Shown one piece after another: positions 33,909-41,830 of a stretch of DNA of 64,000 nucleotides. Source of the stretch: Kribbella voronezhensis (GTDB lineage: Bacteria > Actinomycetota > Actinomycetes > Propionibacteriales > Kribbellaceae). The position numbers and the translations under genes are program-made. The DNA lies in the NCBI RefSeq assembly GCF_004365175.1, contig NZ_SOCE01000001.1, positions 2,777,154-2,841,153 of the forward strand, given 5' to 3'. The notes under the pieces are model-generated. The model was not told the DNA's origin. It worked only from the letters and a program-made list of their open reading frames with translations, and searched no databases. The stretch's first letter is position 1. The number at the start of each line of letters is the position of its first letter.

Positions 33909-34877
33909 TCAGAAGACCATCGTCAGGAGGTCGGCGAAGAGTTCGTGTTCGTCTACTTCCAGGCCGCGGTTGGTGAACCAGGTGGACATGTTGTGGCAGT
34001 CGCGCATCAGGAAGTCCATGCCCTTGGGGTTGCCGACGATGTCGACGACCTGGGGGAGGTCGATCATGACGATGCGATCGCCTTGGGCCAGCACGTTGTA
34101 GGGCGAGAGGTCGCCGTGGGCGAGACCGGCTCGGGCCAGCTCGCGCATGCCGTCGCGGACTTGTTCGTAGTACGACGCGAGCAGGTCGCCTTTGGGGCGG
34201 ACCTGGGCGAGCCGGGGTGCGGCGCCGCCGTTGCCGTCGTCGATGAACTCCATCAGGAGTTCGGTGCCGTCGACCTGCACCGGGTACGGCACCGGGACGC
34301 CGGCTTTCCAGAGCCGGCAGAGCGCGTCCCATTCGGCGTAGGCCCATTGACCGGCGGCGACACTTCGGCCGTGCGCGGTCTTCTTGGCCATGGCGCGGGT
34401 GTCACGGCTGTTCCTGGTCCGACGGCCTTCGACGTACGACGTACTTCGGTGGAAGGACCGGTGTTCTTCGGACCGGTACCGTTTGGCGGCCAGCAGGGAC
34501 CGCTTCGCGGGGTTGTCGCCGATGGCCTGGACGGCCCGTTCGAGCAGGAAGACGTCGGCTTCCTTGCCGGTTTTGAGGATGCCGAGCTCGGTGTCGATCG
34601 CGGCCTGTTCCGTCACCACCCAGTCGGGTCGTGGATCCGGGCCGCGAGAACCGCGCTCGACATCCAGCCAGGTCGACCAGCGTTGATCGGGATCGAGCTG
34701 TTCGTCGACCGCGGCGAAGCGGAAGACGAACGCGTCGGCGACATCGGGTTCGGAGTCGTCGGCGGTCAGCGCGGCCCAGCGCGAGTCGAGGTCGGCGAAG
34801 TCGGAGTGGTCCTGCTCAGCGAATTCGGGAGTGGAGTCAGTGAATTCGGGGTTCGTGCGAAAGACGTCGGAAGACAT
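33909..34877 (-). CDS. RIO1-type serine protein kinase
   Basis: 322 residues from ATG 34877 (AGGAG 8 nt upstream). After an acidic N-terminus of about 90 residues comes the RIO domain: TGKEADVFLLERA in place of a canonical P-loop, LLAAKRYRSEEHRSFHRSTSYVEGRR, the catalytic loop LAHGDLSPYNVLAQ and the metal loop MIDLPQVVDIVGNP. RIO kinases act in ribosome maturation in archaea and eukaryotes; the bacterial role is unclear. The stop is followed by the stem-loop module. Confidence 0.93.
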   Translation of the reverse strand: MSSDVFRTNPEFTDSTPEFAEQDHSDFADLDSRWAALTADDSEPDVADAFVFRFAAVDEQLDPDQRWSTWLDVERGSRGPDPRPDWVVTEQAAIDTELGILKTGKEADVFLLERAVQAIGDNPAKRSLLAAKRYRSEEHRSFHRSTSYVEGRRTRNSRDTRAMAKKTAHGRSVAAGQWAYAEWDALCRLWKAGVPVPYPVQVDGTELLMEFIDDGNGGAAPRLAQVRPKGDLLASYYEQVRDGMRELARAGLAHGDLSPYNVLAQGDRIVMIDLPQVVDIVGNPKGMDFLMRDCHNMSTWFTNRGLEVDEHELFADLLTMVF

Positions 34878-35042
34878 CGGGTGTGCTCCTGAAGGAAGAG
34901 GTGAGGCTGACGCGGGCATGCCGCAGCACAGTGATGGACATCCGTTCAGCCCTCCTTCGATTCAGGCAGCACTCTTAGCTGCACAGGCGAGACCAGAATG
35001 CAGGCTCCTCCCGGACCCCGCAACCGAATTAATCTCGACTAC

Positions 35043-35768
35043 TCAGCGGAACTGGGAGCGGGCGGTCGGGCGGAGCCGGAGCAACTGGGGCGCAGTGGTG
35101 CTCCGGCAGGTGAGTTCGGGCAGGAGTTTGGTCTGCCAGACGCGAGATCCGGCCAGCAGGCGACGATGTTCGGCGTACGCGCTGTCGCTCGGGAAGGTGG
35201 CGAGCCAGACGAAGACGGTTTCGTCTCGTAAGGGCAGCGCGGGGAAGTTGTTCTCCGCGTCGAGGGTCTCGAAGGTCGCGGTGAGGACGGCCCCGGTCCC
35301 GGCCAGGGCCGGCGCGAGCTGGTCGGTGAAGAACTCCACGAAGCCGTCGTCCACCGTACGGCGGTGGTACACGGCTCCGGCGACCACGGAGCCGGGGACC
35401 TCGGTCGCGCCGATCGGCGGGCGGGGTGCGTCGAGAGCCGGGAAGCCGGGACCGAGTTCGATCGGCTTCAGCAGCAGCGCGTTGTCCGAGTCGAGCATAG
35501 TCGCGTTTGCCTCGCCACCTCGTGCCTTCCAGACCGGGCCGTAATAGAAGCCGTTGAGCGCTTTCGCCCGGGCTTCGAGGTCGGTGAAGCCGCGTAACCA
35601 GACGAACCGGTCAGGGTCGTCGAGATCGCGGAACTGACCGCAGATGTGCATTCCCTCGACCTCCTGCCCTTCGACGAAGGCCTCGTCGAAGAGGTCGACC
35701 AAGGCATCCCGCTGCCCGGGCAGCAGCGTGTACTGCCGCAGGTCGAGCACCGCACAACATTCCGTCAT
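35043..35768 (-). CDS. NIPSNAP family protein
   Basis: 241 residues from ATG 35768. Two ferredoxin-like repeats are visible: DLRQYTLLPGQRDALVDLFDEAF with FVWLRGFTDLEARAKALNGFY, then a second half with DDGFVEFFTDQLAPAL and FVWLATFPSDSAYAEHRRLL. This alpha-beta dimeric fold is shared with NIPSNAP and antibiotic monooxygenase-like proteins. Reaction unknown. Confidence 0.85.
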   Translation of the reverse strand: MTECCAVLDLRQYTLLPGQRDALVDLFDEAFVEGQEVEGMHICGQFRDLDDPDRFVWLRGFTDLEARAKALNGFYYGPVWKARGGEANATMLDSDNALLLKPIELGPGFPALDAPRPPIGATEVPGSVVAGAVYHRRTVDDGFVEFFTDQLAPALAGTGAVLTATFETLDAENNFPALPLRDETVFVWLATFPSDSAYAEHRRLLAGSRVWQTKLLPELTCRSTTAPQLLRLRPTARSQFR

Positions 35769-35913
35769 CCGAACCTCCGCATCGCTGGTACGCCGTCAGT
35801 CAACCGGCGAAGGCTGACAACACCCGTCAGTCTTTGCCGCCGAGCCGGTCTGAAATCGCAGTCGTTGGGTACGGGGAAGTACTGCAGTCCGATCCAACGT
35901 GCGGGAGTGACGG

Positions 35914-36405
35914 ATGATCGACGAAGGACGGCTCGGAAGCTATCTGCAGGACCACTACGCAGGATCGTCGGCGGGAATCGAGTTGTTCCGGCGGGCGGCC
36001 GATCAGCAGACCGATCCGGTAGCCCGGACGGCCCTGGCCACCATGGTCGAGCGGATCGAGGCCGAACAGACCGCGCTCGAACGGTATCTCGCCGCGGTCG
36101 GGTCGAAACCCGACCCGGTCAAGAACGCGGGGGCCTGGGTGGCCGAGAAACTCGGCCGGTTCAAACCGAACGGTGAACTGATCCGGCGGTCGCCGCTCAG
36201 CGATGTGGTCGAGCTGGAGGCGCTGCGGGTCGCGACAGAAGGCAAGGCGGCCGGCTGGCGGGTGCTGCGGAAGCTCGCCGAGGACGAGGACCGGTTCGAG
36301 GTCGCCGAGTTCGACGAGTTGCTGAAGGAGGCCGACAGTCAGCTCGACGAACTGGAACGCCTCCGAATGGCCGCAGCCCTACGGGTCTTCCGCCGACCAG
36401 GCTGA
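35914..36405 (+). CDS. Helical (ferritin-like) hypothetical protein
   Basis: 163 residues from ATG 35914. Almost entirely helical, with an N-terminal ERIEAEQTALERYL and two later amphipathic helices (DVVELEALRVATEGKAAGWRVLRKLAEDEDR). The spacing of acidic residues and length suggest a four-helix ferritin-like bundle, but metal-ligand motifs are not complete. I do not recognise a characterised family. It ends in front of a bidirectional terminator shared with the GPGG peptide gene. Confidence 0.65.
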   Translation: MIDEGRLGSYLQDHYAGSSAGIELFRRAADQQTDPVARTALATMVERIEAEQTALERYLAAVGSKPDPVKNAGAWVAEKLGRFKPNGELIRRSPLSDVVELEALRVATEGKAAGWRVLRKLAEDEDRFEVAEFDELLKEADSQLDELERLRMAAALRVFRRPG

Positions 36406-36465
36406 TCGGAACGGCCGGGCTGAGGGAGCGACCGGGCTGACCAAAAGCTAGGTCCGCCAGACGCC

Positions 36466-36503
36466 ACCGTGGGTGGCAGCCGTTGCCGGCTACCACCCAC
36501 GGT
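36466..36503. terminator. Bidirectional terminator hairpin
   Basis: ACCGTGGGTGG pairs perfectly with CCACCCACGGT (11 bp) around a 16-nt loop that can extend pairing with GCC/GGC. It lies between convergent genes ending at 36405 (plus) and 36517 (minus). Confidence 0.85.
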
Positions 36504-36516
36504 TCGGTCTTTCAGG

Positions 36517-36660
36517 TCAGGTGAAAATGCTGACGCCACCGGGGCCGACCAAGAGGCCGACGACGATGAGTGCCGCGCCCATCAAGAGTTGGCCGCGGAC
36601 GAGGGAGACAATCCCCGAGATGACGAGGATCGCCGCGATGATCCAGAGCACTAGGCCCAT
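36517..36660 (-). CDS. GPGG-motif small membrane protein
   Basis: 47 residues from ATG 36660. Two short hydrophobic helices (MGLVLWIIAAILVISGIVSLV and LLMGAALIVVGLLVGPGG) end in the GPGG motif that names this small-protein family of actinomycetes. Function unknown; the family is conserved despite its size. Confidence 0.85.
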   Translation of the reverse strand: MGLVLWIIAAILVISGIVSLVRGQLLMGAALIVVGLLVGPGGVSIFT

Positions 36661-36796
36661 GGTCGTTTCCTTTCTCGACACACCGGACCGGCCAGCGGCC
36701 CGGCGATTGATTCCCCGTGTTCTCTGTGGCCCCTCTGGTGCCCGCTGCCCAAGACCCACAAACGGGGTCCGTCGCCGAAACTTCCGGCGCGGGCAT

Positions 36797-37414
36797 TCAG
36801 CCGAGCATCGCGACGGCAGCGCGAAGGTCGTCCACGAACAGCCCGAAGTCCCGCCGATACTCTCGGGAACGGACCACGGCCGAAGGATGGACCGTCGCCA
36901 TCGCCGGCGTCCCGTCCGCCAGTTCGACCGGCTGGCCCCGCTGCGCGGTGACCTTGAAGCCGGTTCCCAGTAAGGCCCGGGCCGCGGTCGCCCCGAGGAC
37001 CACCACCAGTTCGGGCTTCACGATCGCCAGTTCCCGCGCCAGCCAGGGCTGACAGGCGACGATGTGGCCGACCGCCGGGGTCTTGTGGATCCGGCGCTTA
37101 CCCCGCTCCTCGAAGCGGAAATGCTTGACCGCGTTGGTCAGATACACGTCCGCGCGATCGATCCCGGCCTCCACCAGCGCCTTGTCCAGCAACCGGCCGG
37201 CCGGTCCGACGAACGCCTTCCCGCGCTGGTCCTCGACGTCGCCCGGTTGTTCGCCGACCAGCATCATCCGCGCTTCCGCCGGGCCGTCACCAGGCACCAC
37301 CTGATCGGCGTACTCCCAAAGGTCGCAGCCACGACAGTCGGGCAGGGCGTTGCGCACTCTGGGGAGGCCGCCGGTGTCCGGAACCCACTCTGCGGCGCCG
37401 GGGTAATGCTCCAT
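36797..37414 (-). CDS. udgX: UdgX-type uracil-DNA glycosylase (uracil-crosslinking)
   Basis: 205 residues from ATG 37414; GTG 37444 is an alternative start. The family-4-like motif A is GEQPGDVEDQRGKAFVGPAG and motif B is HPSAVVRS. The UdgX-specific insert is GKRRIHKTP, with His110 in the position that attacks the deoxyribose and leaves a covalent DNA-protein link. Iron-sulfur-type cysteines appear at 27, 30 and 121. It removes uracil from DNA but remains bound. Neighbours include a stress sigma factor and Ku. Confidence 0.92.
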   Translation of the reverse strand: MEHYPGAAEWVPDTGGLPRVRNALPDCRGCDLWEYADQVVPGDGPAEARMMLVGEQPGDVEDQRGKAFVGPAGRLLDKALVEAGIDRADVYLTNAVKHFRFEERGKRRIHKTPAVGHIVACQPWLARELAIVKPELVVVLGATAARALLGTGFKVTAQRGQPVELADGTPAMATVHPSAVVRSREYRRDFGLFVDDLRAAVAMLG

Positions 37415-37570
37415 GCGGGCCCGGTGCCCAGTGAGCGTGCTCACAACACATTCAAACGGTTGCAACACTCCAAAGGTTGATTCCGTGGCTTGGATTTGAT
37501 CTGGTGGAAGCCAAGTGGTTCAGCCGTGACGCCACTCAGCGCAGGAACGAGCACGACGAGGTTTCTCACC

Positions 37571-38380
37571 GTGACCATCGCACCTGTTCAGACCCACGCC
37601 GACCCCCACGACGGGGTTGCCGAGGCCACCGAAAAGCTGCTCGCCGAGGCCGCTCAGGCGCCCGCATCGCGCCGCCGGGAACTCCTCGACGAGGTGATCA
37701 TCCTCAACACGCCGGTCGCCCGCTCGATGGCGTCGCGTTATCGCCGCAAGGGCGTGGACGCCGACGACCTCGAACAGGTCGCCTATCTCGGCCTGGTCAA
37801 AGCCGTCAACGGATACCGAGCCGATGCGGCGACCGCCTTCCTTGCGTACGCCGTACCGACGATCCGGGGTGAGCTCAAGCGGTACTTCCGCGACTGTGCG
37901 TGGACCGTGCGGCCGCCGCGGCGGGTCCAGGAGATGCAGGGCAACATCGCGGCCGCTGAGCCCGAGCTGACTCAGCGGTTAGGTCATCTGCCTACCGATG
38001 AGGAGACTGCCGAGGCGCTGGGAACCGCTGCGACAGAGGTCGCCGAGGCGGCTTCCGTCCGAGGGTGTTTCAACACCTTGTCGCTGGATGCGCCCAGCGG
38101 GCTGGACAACGGCGCCAGCCTGATCGAGGCCGTGCCCGCCGACGAGGACGGCTACGAGTTGGTCGAGAACGTACAAACGCTGACTCCGGCGGTCGAAGGG
38201 CTCGGCGATCGCGACCGGCGCATTCTGGAACTGCGGTTCTGCTCCGGCTTCACCCAGGAGGAGATCGGCAACGAACTCGGCGTCAGCCAGATGCAGGTCT
38301 CCCGGCTGCTCCGCAACATCCTCGACCGCCTCCGCACCGAACTCACCAAGGGCGGCGGCGGTATCCCCCAACCCACCTGA
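37571..38380 (+). CDS. SigB/SigF/SigG-family RNA polymerase sigma factor
   Basis: 269 residues from GTG 37571. Region 2 has RYRRKGVDADDLEQVAYLGLVKAVNGYRADAATAFLAYAVPTIRGELKRYFRDCAWTVRPPRR (seen in pieces: GELKRYFRD and VRPPRRVQEMQ are diagnostic). Region 3 is LGHLPTDEETAEALG. Region 4 is LELRFCSGFTQEEIGNELGVSQMQVSRLL. These sigma factors control general stress and development in actinomycetes, usually under anti-sigma/anti-anti-sigma control; no such partner is adjacent here. Confidence 0.95.
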   Translation: MTIAPVQTHADPHDGVAEATEKLLAEAAQAPASRRRELLDEVIILNTPVARSMASRYRRKGVDADDLEQVAYLGLVKAVNGYRADAATAFLAYAVPTIRGELKRYFRDCAWTVRPPRRVQEMQGNIAAAEPELTQRLGHLPTDEETAEALGTAATEVAEAASVRGCFNTLSLDAPSGLDNGASLIEAVPADEDGYELVENVQTLTPAVEGLGDRDRRILELRFCSGFTQEEIGNELGVSQMQVSRLLRNILDRLRTELTKGGGGIPQPT

Positions 38381-38497
38381 GCCCCAGCGGTGCCGGACGC
38401 GCAAGCACGGGCACTCCCGCGGCGCCTGACCCGCAGGGACGGGCAGCGCGTCTGATTCGCAGCCGTTGGCCCACGGGTTCGGTGTAGCGTCGGGCGG

Positions 38498-39409
38498 GTG
38501 GACTTCGAAGAAGCAGCGAGCCGGTTGTACGCCGCGCCCGCGGCCGACTTCATTGCTACTCGCAACGAGCTGGCCAAGGAGCTCAAGACGGCCGGCGACC
38601 AGCTCGGATCGACCCGGCTGAAAGCGCTCCGGAAGCCGACCGTCGCCGCCTGGCTGGCCAACCTGGTCGCGCGCGAACTTCCCGACGACATCGACGACCT
38701 GCTTGCTCTCGGCGACGAGTTCCGCGAAGCGACGACCGATCTCGACGGCGAGCGGCTGCGCGATCTGACACCCCGGCGGCACAAGCTGATCGACCAGCTG
38801 ACGAAGGCGGCGGCCAGGTTGTCGGAGCGCGAGGGTCAGAAGGTCAGCGCGGATGTCGGGCAGAAGCTGCGCGAGACTCTCGATGCCGCACTGGTGGATC
38901 CGGCCGCTGGGGAAGCGGTTCGCGAAGGCCGGCTGAGTAGTGCGCTGCGGCATGTCGGGTTCGGCGTCGTCGACGAGAGCGGCGAGCCCTCCAACGTGAC
39001 AGCGTTGACCGATGAACGCCGGCAGCGCGCCGAGGAACGCCGCGCGAAGAAGGCCACCAAGGCCGAGCCCGAGCAGGCGGAGCCGGAGGTCGAGGAGACC
39101 GCGGCCGAGAAGAAGCAACGGGAGAAGGCCGAGCGGGAACGGGAAAAGGCAGAACGCGAGCAGGAAGAGCGTGAAGCCGCCGAGAAGGCCGCGGCCAAGA
39201 AGGAGTTCGAGGACGCGGTGGCTGCCGCCGAGTCGGCCGAAGCTGCGGTCGCCGATCTCGCCGGCCAGTTGGAGGCCGCACGCGAGGCGCTGGCCGATGC
39301 CCAGGAGGCCGTGCACCGGGTCGGTGACGAGCTCGACGAGGCGCGCAAGGCGGCCCGCGAGGCGCAGAAGGAGAGCCGCGAGGCGCGCAAACGGTACAAC
39401 CGGCTCTGA
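38498..39409 (+). CDS. Coiled-coil hypothetical protein upstream of Ku
   Basis: 303 residues from GTG 38498. The N-terminal ~170 residues are a compact helical domain (FEEAASRLYAAPAADFIATRNELAKELK, KALRKPTVAAWLANLVAREL). The C-terminal half is a long highly charged Ala/Glu/Lys/Arg coiled coil of about 130 residues (AEKKQREKAEREREKAEREQ and on). The start WLANLV plus charged tail resembles uncharacterised actinobacterial proteins found near repair genes. It precedes the Ku gene by 83 bp on the same strand, so a role linked to DNA ends or chromatin is possible but inferred. Confidence 0.75.
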   Translation: MDFEEAASRLYAAPAADFIATRNELAKELKTAGDQLGSTRLKALRKPTVAAWLANLVARELPDDIDDLLALGDEFREATTDLDGERLRDLTPRRHKLIDQLTKAAARLSEREGQKVSADVGQKLRETLDAALVDPAAGEAVREGRLSSALRHVGFGVVDESGEPSNVTALTDERRQRAEERRAKKATKAEPEQAEPEVEETAAEKKQREKAEREREKAEREQEEREAAEKAAAKKEFEDAVAAAESAEAAVADLAGQLEAAREALADAQEAVHRVGDELDEARKAAREAQKESREARKRYNRL

Positions 39410-39492
39410 GCTGGGTACCGGCTGGGACCAGACGGACCGGAGTACGGGTGACGACTGGGTCAGGCGGACCGGAGTACGGAAAGGGCTGGGCG

Positions 39493-40476
39493 ATGGCGCG
39501 GGCGATCTGGACGGGATACATCAACTTCGGGCTGGTCTCGGTGCCGGTCGGGCTGTACAGCGCGACCGAGGAGCACGAGCTCGACTTCCACCAGTTCCAG
39601 CAGGGCACCTCGGACCGGATCCGGTACAAGCGGGTGAACGAACGGACCGGCCGCGAGGTCGACTACGACAAGATCGTCAAGGGCCATGACGTCGGCGGCG
39701 GCGAGTACGTGATCGTCGAGCAGGAGGAACTCGCCGACATCGCGCCCGGAAAGTCGCGGTCGCTGGAGATCGCCACCTTCGTGGACCTGGACGAGATCGA
39801 CCCCATCCACTTCCAGAAGAGCTACTACCTGGCTCCGTCGGACAGCGAGAACGCCTCGTCGTACGCGCTGCTGCGGGACGCGCTGGCGAAGACGAACCGG
39901 GCCGGCATCGCGTCGTTCGTGATGCGGAGCAAGGAGTATCTGGCGACGATCCGGGCCGATGGCAAAGTTCTGGTGCTGGAGACGATGTTCTTCGCCGATG
40001 AGATCCGCGACCCGGCGAAGGAAGTGGGCTCGCTGCCGGCCAAGTCGAGCGCGGGCAAGCAGTTGTCGATGGCGGTGGACCTGATCGAGGCGATGAGTGG
40101 CGCCTGGCGGCCGACGGAGTACAAGGACTCCTACACCGAGCGGGTGAAGAAGCTGGTCGAGACCAAGCGCAAGGGTCAAGAGGTCGTGTTCACCGAGGAG
40201 GAGCCCGAGGCGACCCCGCGGACCGACCTCGTCTCCGCCCTGCGCGCCAGCGTCGAGGCCGCCCGTGCCCGCCGTGCCGGTACTGCGAAGAAGGCGACGA
40301 CGAAGAAGAGCACCAAGAAGACCGCCGCTGCCAAGACGACCACCAAGAAGACAGCGGCCAAGAAGACGACTACGAAGAAAGCAGCAGCCAAGAAGGCTCC
40401 GGCAAAGAAGGCCACTGCAAAGAAGACAGCTGCGAAGAAGACGACCCAGAAGACAGCCAAGAAGAAGGCTGCCTGA
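39493..40476 (+). CDS. ku: Ku protein of non-homologous end joining
   Basis: 327 residues from ATG 39493 (GAAAGGG upstream; the longer frame start at 39448 lacks support). The Ku core starts ARAIWTGYINFGLVSVPVGLYSATEEH and contains RIRYKRVNERTGREVDYDKIVKG, FVDLDEIDPIHFQKSYYLAP and QLSMAVDLIEAMSGAWRPTEYKD. It forms a dimeric ring on DNA ends and recruits the ligase LigD, which is not in this window. The C-terminal ~65 residues are a Lys/Ala/Thr tail (AAKKTTTKKAAAKKAPAKKA), typical of actinobacterial Ku and likely DNA-binding. Confidence 0.97.
   Translation: MARAIWTGYINFGLVSVPVGLYSATEEHELDFHQFQQGTSDRIRYKRVNERTGREVDYDKIVKGHDVGGGEYVIVEQEELADIAPGKSRSLEIATFVDLDEIDPIHFQKSYYLAPSDSENASSYALLRDALAKTNRAGIASFVMRSKEYLATIRADGKVLVLETMFFADEIRDPAKEVGSLPAKSSAGKQLSMAVDLIEAMSGAWRPTEYKDSYTERVKKLVETKRKGQEVVFTEEEPEATPRTDLVSALRASVEAARARRAGTAKKATTKKSTKKTAAAKTTTKKTAAKKTTTKKAAAKKAPAKKATAKKTAAKKTTQKTAKKKAA
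40285..40475 (+). repeat. Low-complexity AAGAAG-rich tail of the Ku gene
   Basis: Repeated GCCAAGAAG and ACGAAGAAG-type codons encode a histone-H1-like Lys/Ala/Thr tail. The stretch is A-rich compared with its surroundings and prone to slippage in steps of 3 bp. Confidence 0.85.
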
Positions 40477-40484
40477 TCGCGGAG

Positions 40485-41141
40485 TTACTCGCCTGGCTCG
40501 GGCAGCAGATAGCTGCCGGGGTTGGCGGGGGCGCCGGCAGCGAGCCAGCGCTGGAAACCGGCCGGGTTGCGGCGCTCGAATTCGTCCAGGCAGATCCGGC
40601 GCACCTCGGCGACCGCCTGCCGGTCCCGTGCCCCGGCGCCTTCGGCCAGCGTGGTGGCCGTCTCGCACCACACTCCGCAGAGCTCCTCGATGCTGAGTGG
40701 ACACTGCAGCGAGGCGATCAACCGCTCGTCTTCCTCCTGCTCACGCCGGCTCAGCTCTGCCAACGCCTTGTACGCCGGTTGCAACCGCCGCCTCGATCGG
40801 CCTCCCTTCGGCACCACCAGATCGAAGACGATGCCGATCACCGCGGCGATCAGCATGACGGCAAATCCGATCGCTCCCCACGCCAGCAGCCGCACCACCC
40901 CAGGCACGCACAGCACGGTCCCGGCCGCGCAGCACGCGACCATCATCGGTGACTGGAAGGGCGCGTCATCGGCGACGTGCCGGATCACCGCAGCCAGCGG
41001 CCAGATCAGCCCGAACACCACGACGAGCAGGATGGAAGCCGCGAGCGGTCCGAGCAGCAGCACTCCGGCCAGCAACCCGGCGGTGCCGATCCCCACGCCA
41101 GCAGCGATCGACAGCCGCTGAACCCTGGGAGAAACGTGCAT
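40485..41141 (-). CDS. Hypothetical membrane protein
   Basis: 218 residues from ATG 41141. Four hydrophobic segments (~10-55 and ~68-112) precede a cytoplasmic C-terminal domain of about 105 residues: AYKALAELSRREQEEDERLIASLQCPLSIEELCGVWCETATTL, then CLDEFERRNPAGFQRWLAAGA. Its stop lies 8 bp past the convergent Ku gene. No family recognised. Confidence 0.75.
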   Translation of the reverse strand: MHVSPRVQRLSIAAGVGIGTAGLLAGVLLLGPLAASILLVVVFGLIWPLAAVIRHVADDAPFQSPMMVACCAAGTVLCVPGVVRLLAWGAIGFAVMLIAAVIGIVFDLVVPKGGRSRRRLQPAYKALAELSRREQEEDERLIASLQCPLSIEELCGVWCETATTLAEGAGARDRQAVAEVRRICLDEFERRNPAGFQRWLAAGAPANPGSYLLPEPGE

Positions 41142-41159
41142 CGGACTCGCTCATCCATC

Positions 41160-41234
41160 GTGAAGAAGACATCCAGTCGGGTACCCCCGCCGCCTGCCAC
41201 CAAAACTGCTCTCACCCGGCCGACGACACCTTGA
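41160..41234 (+). CDS. Possible 24-residue small ORF
   Basis: GTG 41160 to TGA 41234, starting with Lys-Lys and rich in Thr, Pro and Arg. No ribosome site is visible and codon bias is only moderate. It is listed because a strong terminator-like hairpin (41250-41295) begins 15 nt after its stop, in a gap where no other plus-strand gene could need it. Confidence 0.25.
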   Translation: MKKTSSRVPPPPATKTALTRPTTP

Positions 41235-41249
41235 GAACGAACAATCCCC

Positions 41250-41295
41250 GGCCCCGGTTCCCACCGCGGGAAGCCTCGCAACGGGAACCGGGGCC
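41250..41295. terminator. Orphan 13-bp hairpin in a divergent intergenic region
   Basis: GGCCCCGGTTCCC pairs perfectly with GGGAACCGGGGCC around a 20-nt loop. It lies 23 bp before the GNAT start codon, between divergent genes, so it is either the terminator of an unannotated plus-strand transcript or a structured 5' leader of the GNAT gene. Confidence 0.7.
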
Positions 41296-41318
41296 GCCCC
41301 GCATGGCAGGGTGGCGGG

Positions 41319-41774
41319 GTGGAGATCAGACCCCGGACCGACGCCGACCTCGACCGCTGTACGGCCTTCCTGCGCACGGTTCACGACAAGGCCGGCTACC
41401 CGATCAACTGGCCGGACGACCCTCGGGGCTGGCTGACACCTCCTGGTGCGCTCGGCTGCTGGGTGATCACCGTCGGCGGCCGGGTGGCAGGGCACGTGGC
41501 CGTCACCCGCGGCGAGCCCGGCCAGGCCCTGGTCGAGCGCCTGTTCGTCGACCCGGCCGAAACGGGCGCCGGACTCGGCCGCCGCCTGCTCGACCACTGC
41601 CTGGCCGTCGCGACGGAGCACGACCTCGACCTCTCGCTCGAAGTCGCGGAGAACTGTCACGCCGCCATCGCGCTGTACGAGCGCGCGGGCTGGCGCGAAA
41701 CCCGGCGTACGCCGATCGGCTGGGGCGGTGCGGTGGCTTCGGTTGTGATCGGGTTCGCGCCACCTCGCGGCTGA
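41319..41774 (+). CDS. GNAT family N-acetyltransferase
   Basis: 151 residues from GTG 41319. Motif A is VERLFVDPAETGAGLGRRLLDHCLAVA, and motif B is NCHAAIALYERAGWRETRR. The acyl acceptor is unknown. No ribosome site is evident and a strong hairpin lies just upstream. The start of the E1 dehydrogenase gene is 56 bp downstream on the same strand. Confidence 0.9.
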   Translation: MEIRPRTDADLDRCTAFLRTVHDKAGYPINWPDDPRGWLTPPGALGCWVITVGGRVAGHVAVTRGEPGQALVERLFVDPAETGAGLGRRLLDHCLAVATEHDLDLSLEVAENCHAAIALYERAGWRETRRTPIGWGGAVASVVIGFAPPRG

Positions 41775-41830
41775 CGGCCCGGTATCTCTGGAATTAGGCT
41801 CGTCGCCATGGCAAGGACGGGTTGTGACGA

